Assembly (NCBI GenBank): GCA_013298325.1
Contig: JAAFHJ010000284.1
Location: forward strand, 1 to 6,541
Direction: 5' to 3'
Origin: Myxococcales bacterium
GTDB lineage: Bacteria; Myxococcota_A; Polyangia; Polyangiales; Polyangiaceae
Length of the DNA: 6,541 nt
This document shows, piece by piece, positions 1 to 4,634 of the stretch. The position numbers were made by a program, and so were the translations under genes. The notes beneath the pieces were generated by a model. It did no database searches. It saw only the letters and a program-made list of their open reading frames with translations, and was not told the origin of the DNA. Within the stretch, counting starts at the first letter, position 1. Each line of letters starts with the position of its first letter.

Positions 1-2
1 TT

Positions 3-440
3 TTTGGCCACCTTCGCGTGCGGCGGAGCGCCGTCCTCGCGACGGCAAAGCGCTTTGGCCTGCCGGTTCCGCGGGCTGTCCTTGCGCCGGCGGTCCGCGT
101 CGCGCTCGCCGTCATCGATCCGACCGCCGCCCGCCTCGCCGAGCGCGCGCTGACGCCCCCCTCCGCCTTTTCGGTCACCCGCTACGCGCACCCCTTCGAT
201 GCGCTCGTCGATTTTGTGCGCGGCGAGCCGGAAGTACTCGTCGTCGACCCCGCAGAAGCCGCGTTTTTGCTCGCGTTAGCGGCGGAGCGCATGCCCCACC
301 TCCCCTTCCCGACCCCGCCGCTCCTTGTCGCGTTTGGCCGCGAAGGCGGTTCCGTCGAAGGGTACGCCGGGGTCGCCACCCATGCGGAACCGGGGAAATT
401 GCGCGGCGCCGTGCTCGCGGTGCTTGGACTCGGCGAGTAG
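3..440 (+). CDS. Degenerate response-regulator receiver-like protein, 5' end probably outside window
   Basis: I recognise no named gene. Counting from a GTG at 18, the product is 140 residues. Residues about 26-138 have the alternating strand/helix pattern of a CheY-like receiver: a first strand ending in VID (Asp34), a third strand LVVD placing Asp77 where the phosphoacceptor normally sits, a fourth strand LLVAFG, and a final amphipathic helix (KLRGAVLAVLGL). The second acidic residue of the usual pair after strand 1 is absent. The Ser/Thr after strand 4 and the Lys after strand 5 also look replaced, so a pseudo-receiver is more likely than a working phosphorelay domain. The GTG at 18 has no Shine-Dalgarno sequence and the frame stays open to the window edge, so this may be the tail of a longer protein. 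It ends 18 bp from the convergent amidase, with no terminator between them. Coding status is fairly secure; the fold call is inference. Confidence 0.55.
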   Translation, partial: FGHLRVRRSAVLATAKRFGLPVPRAVLAPAVRVALAVIDPTAARLAERALTPPSAFSVTRYAHPFDALVDFVRGEPEVLVVDPAEAAFLLALAAERMPHLPFPTPPLLVAFGREGGSVEGYAGVATHAEPGKLRGAVLAVLGLGE

Positions 441-458
441 CTCCCGGCGGACGAGCCG

Positions 459-2141
459 CTACTTCCCTTGCCGGTAGGCGAGAACGGCATTGACCATCGC
501 GTCGGCGAGGCGATCTTTGTAGGCGTCCGAGCTGAGCCGGCGCTCTTCCGTTTCGTTGGAAATGTAACTCGTTTCGAAGAGGACCCCCGGCATTCGCGCG
601 CCGACGAGCACGTAGAAACCGGCATTCTTCACGCCACCATCGACGACGTCTGCGTAGCTTCCGCTGAGCGAGGCGAGCGCGCTCTTCTGAAGGAGCTGGC
701 CAAAGCGGTGGGAGCGTGTGGCGCCGTCGGACATACGCATATCGGCGAGAATCTCGGAAAGCTCGCGCGTCGCTTTTTCGGTAGTCGCGTTCTCCCGGGC
801 GGCGAGTCGGCTCGCCATGTCGCTGGATGCCGTGTCGAGGACGTAGCTTTCAATGCCGTGCCGCGATCGGTTTTCGGCAGCATTGCAGTGGATCGAGAGG
901 AAGAGGTCGGCGCTCACGGCGTTGGCCCGCGCGGTCCGCTCTTCGAGGGCGACGTAGCTGTCGTCTTCTCGGGTAAAAAAGACGCGAATTCCGCGTGCTA
1001 CGAGGCCAGTCGCCACCCGCTTGGAGAGATCGAGGGTGACGTCCTTCTCGTGGAGGCCGGTCGGCCCGATCGCGCCCGGATCGCTCCCGCCGTGGCCGGC
1101 ATCAATGACAACTTTTTCGACAGCGCGACGCGCAGCATTCGATGGAGCGGTGCGGGCAAGATCAAGAACGACGCGGTAGGGCTCCGTCAGATGAAAGACT
1201 TTTCGGTAGGCCTTGCCCGAAAGGCCTATCGCGATTCGTGCGCCACTCTTGGTCTCTTCAAGGCGGAGCCCGGTCGCAATCCCGGTCAGCTTCTTCTGCT
1301 CGGCGTGCCCGGTGGAGAGTTCCGTCGCCTCGAACTCTAACGTCGTTTCGAGGGCATTTCCGAGCGCAAAATCGGCTGCCTTGTAGGCGACCGGCTTGTC
1401 GAGATAAACGACGATACGCGCCGTTTCTTCACCGACGGTATGCTCGACGCGCGTGATATGCGCCTGCCCCTTCGTCGAGAGATCAATGGCGATCCCCTCG
1501 AGGGCCAGCGCGGCACGGGCGGCATCGAGCTCGGCGTCGCTCGGACGGAGGGCTCGAAAGGCGGCGAGATCTTCGGTGAGTGCAGCAATGCAGCCCGAAG
1601 CATCTGAATTGGCTTGTTTTTTTAAAGAGTTCCGCGCCTTGGCCCGCTCCAAGAGGCGGAAGAGCGCCACGTAGGTCTTGCGTCCGTCGGAGGCGAGCTC
1701 CCCTTCGAGGCGTGCGCCGTCGCGGGCCGCTTCGCACGTGCCTTCGAAGGGGCGGTCGTTGGCCGCCTCGGTGTAGGCGGCGAGGGCCCGTTGACCGTCG
1801 GATTCTTTGTGGGTTTCCCGGTAGAGGCGCTCCGCGAGGTGGGCAGCGCGGAGCAGCGCTTCCGGGCGCACGTCGCTTGCGCGGGCACTTGCGAGGCGCC
1901 GCTCGACGAGCGTCGCGAGCGGGCCACGTGCAAGTGTCGTGTGCCGGTCGAGGACGGCCGCTTCAAGGGGGCCATCGTCGGCCGTCGCGGTGACGGAAGC
2001 GTCGACGAGATTTCCTAAGGGAGTTGGGCCTTTGGAACATGCCGCCAGGAGGACCGCAGCAGCCCATATCCCGACGCGACGCGCTCCAAACGGACGGGCA
2101 CGGAGCGGGAGAGTTCGGTGGCGCGCCGTCGACGGGTTCAT
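459..2141 (-). CDS. N-acetylmuramoyl-L-alanine amidase lipoprotein (AMIN + Amidase_3)
   Basis: This is a zinc amidase that cleaves the MurNAc-L-Ala bond of peptidoglycan, as in AmiC-type cell-separation enzymes. The 560-residue product begins with a basic stretch and a hydrophobic segment ending in the lipobox LLAAC (Cys35, Ser at +2), so it is probably a lipoprotein facing the periplasm. Residues about 55-215 form an Ala/Arg-rich helical region resembling TPR helices. Residues about 228-330 match an AMIN domain, which targets amidases to peptidoglycan or septa. Residues 343-556 are Amidase_3: zinc ligands His350 (DAGHGG), Glu365 (LHEKD) and His418 (SIHCN), and catalytic Glu523 (LFETSYISN), all intact. 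Residues about 438-500 form the insertion seen in AmiA/B/C-type enzymes that can hold an autoinhibitory helix. I chose the ATG at 2141 because GAGG lies 8 nt upstream and it leads directly into the signal peptide. The frame stays open upstream to 2801, but that extension is Arg/Pro/Ser-rich and antisense to the next gene. Confidence 0.93.
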   Translation of the reverse strand: MNPSTARHRTLPLRARPFGARRVGIWAAAVLLAACSKGPTPLGNLVDASVTATADDGPLEAAVLDRHTTLARGPLATLVERRLASARASDVRPEALLRAAHLAERLYRETHKESDGQRALAAYTEAANDRPFEGTCEAARDGARLEGELASDGRKTYVALFRLLERAKARNSLKKQANSDASGCIAALTEDLAAFRALRPSDAELDAARAALALEGIAIDLSTKGQAHITRVEHTVGEETARIVVYLDKPVAYKAADFALGNALETTLEFEATELSTGHAEQKKLTGIATGLRLEETKSGARIAIGLSGKAYRKVFHLTEPYRVVLDLARTAPSNAARRAVEKVVIDAGHGGSDPGAIGPTGLHEKDVTLDLSKRVATGLVARGIRVFFTREDDSYVALEERTARANAVSADLFLSIHCNAAENRSRHGIESYVLDTASSDMASRLAARENATTEKATRELSEILADMRMSDGATRSHRFGQLLQKSALASLSGSYADVVDGGVKNAGFYVLVGARMPGVLFETSYISNETEERRLSSDAYKDRLADAMVNAVLAYRQGK

Positions 2142-2242
2142 CGGTGGGGCCTCGGAACGTAGTCGAAAAAAGTCGTCGCGCGCACCGGGAAGGTTCACGA
2201 AGCGGTGCAAGAGCCGGGTAGGCTGCGACGCCCAGGAGTGTG

Positions 2243-2258
2243 GATGCGACGACGCATC
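2243..2258. repeat. Perfect inverted repeat GATGCG-N4-CGCATC
   Basis: Two 6-bp arms (GATGCG and CGCATC) flank the 4-base spacer ACGA. The element ends immediately before the GCAGG ribosome-binding site and 11 nt before the ATG at 2270. In RNA it could form a small GC-rich hairpin next to the ribosome-binding site; in DNA it could be an operator half-site pair. The match is exact, but a 6-bp stem can occur by chance in GC-rich DNA. Confidence 0.4.
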
Positions 2259-2263
2259 GCAGG
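2259..2263 (+). promoter_or_regulatory. Ribosome binding site that favours the ATG at 2270
   Basis: GCAGG lies 6 nt upstream of the ATG at 2270. An earlier in-frame GTG at 2240 has an AGGAG only 1 nt away, too close to work well, and would add ten residues that do not look like part of the fold. The spacing therefore supports the shorter 149-residue product. Confidence 0.5.
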
Positions 2264-2269
2264 CAAACG

Positions 2270-2719
2270 ATGGCAAACGCGCGCTACGAAGACCGAGAGC
2301 TAGGCACCGTTTTTCCGAATGCTTCCGCGATGGTACAGAGCTATCTCGACCGCTTCGCCAAGCGGGTCGGCCGGCAGACGCCGGTCCTGGACGCCCAGGG
2401 GGAAGCGTCGATGCCGCGGGGCTCGGCGCGGGTGCAGATCCAGGTCCTTGAGGACCATGGCGTCCTCCTGTTGACCGCGGCAGTGCTACCGATTCCCAAA
2501 GCAAATCGGGAAGTTCTCTATCGACGCTTGCTGGAGCTCTCCTTCCTCGCGACCGCCGATGCCGCCTTTGCGATCGACGCAAAGACCGACGAGGTCTACG
2601 TGCGTGCGCTGCGGCGCCTTTCGAGCCTCGACTACGAAGAATTTGCCGATCTTCTGGCAACGGTGGCGAAGGTCGCCGACGAGTGGGACGACAAACTTCG
2701 GGCCGAATTCCCCGGCTGA
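2270..2719 (+). CDS. YbjN / CesT-like (type III secretion chaperone fold) protein
   Basis: This is a 149-residue soluble, acidic protein without a signal peptide or membrane segment. Helix 1 (about 17-33) is followed by strands around 52-60 (ARVQIQVLE) and 63-73 (HGVLLLTAAVLP), a central helix at 78-92 (NREVLYRRLLELSFL), two more strands at 96-113 (AAFAIDAKTDEVYVRALRRL) and a long C-terminal helix at 120-145. This helix-strands-helix-strands-helix order, with an 'xFAID..tdEVYVRA' hairpin, is typical of the YbjN and CesT/Tir-chaperone superfamily. Members bind partner proteins; CesT proteins keep secreted effectors unfolded, while the role of stand-alone YbjN-like proteins in this group is unclear. 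No type III secretion gene lies in the window, so a secretion role is not supported here. It is transcribed divergently from the amidase, and the next plus-strand ORF starts 69 bp after its stop. The family call is by pattern recognition only. Confidence 0.8.
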   Translation: MANARYEDRELGTVFPNASAMVQSYLDRFAKRVGRQTPVLDAQGEASMPRGSARVQIQVLEDHGVLLLTAAVLPIPKANREVLYRRLLELSFLATADAAFAIDAKTDEVYVRALRRLSSLDYEEFADLLATVAKVADEWDDKLRAEFPG

Positions 2720-2788
2720 CGCCCGTCACCACAATTTCACGGCGACGGAGAGGATCGATTTCGAACGCTGTGTTACCGATCGCGGGAC

Positions 2789-3190
2789 ATGGTTGACGCA
2801 CGTCGTCGTCGCGCCGCTACTGCTGCGCAGGAGTCGCCCGGAGAGCTGCCGGAGTCGAACATTCGCGCAATAGCGGCAGCGGAGCGCTCGGGCACGCGCC
2901 CCGCTGCCGGCGAAACGTTGAACCTGCAAGCGCCGAAAATTCCTCGTCCTCCGCGGCTTCCGCTGCTGCCGGAAGAGCGGAACGGCGCGACGCCCATCGA
3001 CGCGCCGCAGCCGAGGGGTCGGGAACTCTCGTTTTCGCCGTTGGCGGTGCTTGCCGTGGCGGTCGTTGTCGCTGGTGCCGTTGGCTTCGGAACCTGGCGC
3101 CTCCTCCACCGGCAACCTCTCGCTATTTCCGCTGGAGAAGCTTCCGGAACGTCGAACGGGGGACCCCCGCCGTCCGCGCTGCGGCGCTGA
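2789..3190 (+). CDS. Possible small single-pass membrane protein, Pro-rich, function unknown
   Basis: I do not recognise a family. The predicted 133-residue product has a basic N terminus (residues 4-8 mostly Arg), a Pro/Arg-rich disordered stretch (about 48-78), one clear transmembrane segment at about 83-103 (LAVLAVAVVVAGAVGFG) followed by basic residues (WRLLHR), and a Gly/Ser/Pro-rich tail. No enzyme motif is visible. Third codon positions are GC-rich, though less strongly than in the strong genes here. The ATG at 2789 has only a poor, too-close GGGA upstream; a better GGAGAGGA at 2747-2754 is too far away, so the start is unsure. The last 22 codons (3123-3190) are antisense to the helix-turn-helix end of the activator gene. 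If this ORF is not real, 2720-3122 is a 403-bp non-coding gap; the competing minus-strand frames there look worse. Confidence 0.5.
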   Translation: MVDARRRRAATAAQESPGELPESNIRAIAAAERSGTRPAAGETLNLQAPKIPRPPRLPLLPEERNGATPIDAPQPRGRELSFSPLAVLAVAVVVAGAVGFGTWRLLHRQPLAISAGEASGTSNGGPPPSALRR

Positions 3191-4481
3191 TGCTCCCCTC
3201 CGAGCGGTCGAGGATGGCGCGTGCAAGTGCCGGCGTCAGGCCAGAACGCGCCTCTTCGCGGGCGCGGCGAATCGCGCGGTCGATATGGGGCGCTTCAATA
3301 CGAATAGGTGCGTCGCGGCGCCGGAGCGGTTCGCGGAGTTCGTGAATGCCGGTTGCCTGGGCGCGTTCTGCGTTTGCGGCGCGACGATCGTCCTCCGCCA
3401 AGTGGGCGGCCCGAATCAGGGTATTTCGGAGATCTCGGACGTTCCCGGGCCAGTCGTGGGCGGCGAGCTGACCGACCGCAGCTGGCGAAAGGACGCGACG
3501 GCCGATTTCCGGTTCCATCCGCCCGAGAAGGTCACGGGCGATGGCGGGGATGTCGCCGCGACGATCGCGTAAGGGCGGAAGTTCAATCACGAATACTTCG
3601 AGGCGATGGAAGAGATCTCGGCGAAACTTCCCTTCTTCCACGCACTCGTCGAGCGGGACGTGGGTCGCGGCAACGACACGGGCGTCGCTCTCTTCCCCGC
3701 CACCGGCAGCGCCGATGCGCCGGACCTGGTACCCGTCGAGGGCTCGAAGCAATTTCGGCTGCGATTCGAGGGGGAGTTCGCCGATTTCATCAAGAAAGAG
3801 TGTGCCACCGCGTGCGTCGATAAATGCACCATTTCGCTGTTTGACAGCGCCGGTAAATGCACCGCGCTCGAAGCCAAATAGCTCTGAGTCGACCAGATGT
3901 TGGGGGAGTGTTGCGACATTGATCGGAACCCACGGCCCCTCGCAGCGCGCCCCCTCGGTATGGAGTGCCCGGGCGACGAGTTCTTTGCCCGTTCCGGTTT
4001 CGCCGAGGATGAGCACCGGCGCAATTCCGCGAGCGAGTCTGCGGACTTGGCTGGCAACGCGGCGCATGGCGGTGGAACCGCCGATAAGGCCGGGGAGCGG
4101 CGCGGCTGGCTCTGGCTCGCTGTCGAGGGTGCTCGCGTCGAAGACGGTCAGCGTGGTCGCGCCGAGCGTGACGACGGTGCCGGGGCCCGCCCAAGCCTCA
4201 AGGACGCGCGCGCCGCCCGCGTAGGTGCCGTTTTTTGAGCCGAGATCGCGAATAAATAGGGAACCTTGGCGCTCGACGACCTCACAATGACGGCCGGAGA
4301 CGGTCTCGTCGACGACGCGCACGTCGGCGCTCCGCGATTGGCCGAAGACAATCGGCGTGCTGCCGACCGGAATCCGCCGCGAACCGGTGTCGTCTTGGAC
4401 CTCGATGCAGTGGGAGACTTTTCGCTCGTAGCGGGGGATTTCGAGCGTCGGATTGGAGCGCGTACCGGTTTGATCTTCCAT
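3123..4481 (-). CDS. FHA-domain sigma-54-dependent transcriptional activator (AAA+, Fis-type HTH)
   Basis: This is a bacterial enhancer-binding protein that hydrolyses ATP to open sigma-54 RNA polymerase promoters. The 452 residues have three parts. An N-terminal FHA domain lies at about 20-115 (VFGQSRSADVRVVD, then SGRH at 62-65 and GSKNGT at 81-86). The AAA+ domain lies at about 131-365, with Walker A GETGTGKE (160-167), the sigma-54-contacting loop GAFTGA (207-212), Walker B LFLDE (Asp231, Glu232), arginine-finger segment FRRDLFHR (286-293) and sensor II WPGNVRDL (344-351). A Fis-type helix-turn-helix lies at about 415-450 (ISAAARTAGVPRSTFRKLL). All catalytic motifs are intact. Input is through FHA rather than a receiver, so control is probably by Ser/Thr-kinase phosphorylation or protein contact rather than a histidine kinase; such FHA activators are common in myxobacteria. 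The start is the ATG at 4481, with AGGA 5 nt upstream. Its targets are not evident in the window. Confidence 0.95.
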   Translation of the reverse strand: MEDQTGTRSNPTLEIPRYERKVSHCIEVQDDTGSRRIPVGSTPIVFGQSRSADVRVVDETVSGRHCEVVERQGSLFIRDLGSKNGTYAGGARVLEAWAGPGTVVTLGATTLTVFDASTLDSEPEPAAPLPGLIGGSTAMRRVASQVRRLARGIAPVLILGETGTGKELVARALHTEGARCEGPWVPINVATLPQHLVDSELFGFERGAFTGAVKQRNGAFIDARGGTLFLDEIGELPLESQPKLLRALDGYQVRRIGAAGGGEESDARVVAATHVPLDECVEEGKFRRDLFHRLEVFVIELPPLRDRRGDIPAIARDLLGRMEPEIGRRVLSPAAVGQLAAHDWPGNVRDLRNTLIRAAHLAEDDRRAANAERAQATGIHELREPLRRRDAPIRIEAPHIDRAIRRAREEARSGLTPALARAILDRSEGSISAAARTAGVPRSTFRKLLQRK

Positions 4482-4576
4482 CGGGTTCCTGGGTGCTTCC
4501 CGGTGGCGAAAGTCAGGACTGTCCCGATCGCTCCAAGGTGCCAGCGCCTTTCGGCCGGAGAGGGCGATCTGTTGCG
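4482..4576 (-). promoter_or_regulatory. 5' region of the FHA activator gene
   Basis: About 95 bp lie between the TPR-gene terminator and the activator start, enough for an independent promoter. AGGA (minus strand, 4487-4490) is the ribosome-binding site, 5 nt from the ATG. A short palindrome GGAC-T-GTCC is at 4516-4524. A TGGCAC box (minus strand, 4538-4543) resembles a sigma-54 -24 element, but its GC partner is one base too close. No clear sigma-70 promoter is visible. The promoter role is inferred from position after a terminator. Confidence 0.4.
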
Positions 4577-4605
4577 AAAAAAAAAGGGCCCGAAGGCCCT
4601 TTTTT
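4577..4605 (-). terminator. Intrinsic (rho-independent) terminator of the TPR gene
   Basis: Read on the minus strand, the RNA has stem GGGCC/GGCCC closed by a UUCG loop with a C-G closing pair, the extra-stable tetraloop form, followed by nine U residues. Flanking A6/U6 can lengthen the stem. It begins about 30 nt after the TPR-gene stop at 4635, where a terminator for that gene is expected. On the plus strand the same element has a CGAA loop and six T residues, but no plus-strand gene ends there. Confidence 0.9.
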
Positions 4606-4634
4606 CCGTTTGGGAAGCGTTTCCGCCTCTCCGC

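Larger units (their letters stand above)
2142..2269. promoter_or_regulatory. Divergent intergenic region between amidase and YbjN/CesT-like gene
   Basis: These 128 bp separate two divergently transcribed genes and should carry promoters for both. Visible elements are GAGG at 2150-2153 (minus strand), 8 nt before the amidase ATG, an A6 run at 2166-2171, a perfect 6-bp inverted repeat at 2243-2258, and GCAGG at 2259-2263 before the plus-strand ATG. I found no convincing sigma-70 -35/-10 pair and no proper sigma-54 -24/-12 pair; a TTGCA-like box on the minus strand lacks the GG partner. The regulatory role is inferred from gene orientation. Confidence 0.5.

Noticed and set aside
468..1340. Long plus-strand ORF (290 residues) opposite the amidase
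   Set aside because: It is antisense to intact catalytic motifs of the amidase and has no recognisable domain; long shadow frames are expected in GC-rich genes.
2142..2801. N-terminal extension of the amidase by 220 residues
   Set aside because: The extension is Arg/Pro/Ser-rich, antisense to the YbjN-like gene, and would bury the lipoprotein signal peptide internally.
2726..3226. Minus-strand ORF (166 residues) opposite the small membrane protein
   Set aside because: Arg/Ser-rich throughout, overlaps the activator end in another frame, and has no hydrophobic or domain pattern, unlike the plus-strand frame.
3541..4224. Plus-strand ORF (227 residues) opposite the activator
   Set aside because: Antisense to Walker A and GAFTGA coding sequence, Ser/Arg-rich, no ribosome-binding site or domain.
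4230..4238. A AAA AAC slippery heptamer in the FHA GSKNGT motif
   Set aside because: It simply encodes the conserved Lys-Asn of the FHA motif; slipping to -1 meets a stop about ten codons later, and no stimulatory structure was seen.
4528..4543. Sigma-54-like promoter (minus strand TGGCAC ... GC) upstream of the FHA activator gene
   Set aside because: The spacing between the GG and GC elements is one base short of the strict -24/-12 distance and the TTGC box is poor. An autoregulated sigma-54 promoter is attractive but not supported.
4148..4634. Continuation of the TPR frame past 4900 down to 4148
   Set aside because: Composition becomes Ser/Arg/Pro-rich, it crosses the terminator and overlaps the FHA coding region out of frame; the alternative frame gives a sensible C terminus.
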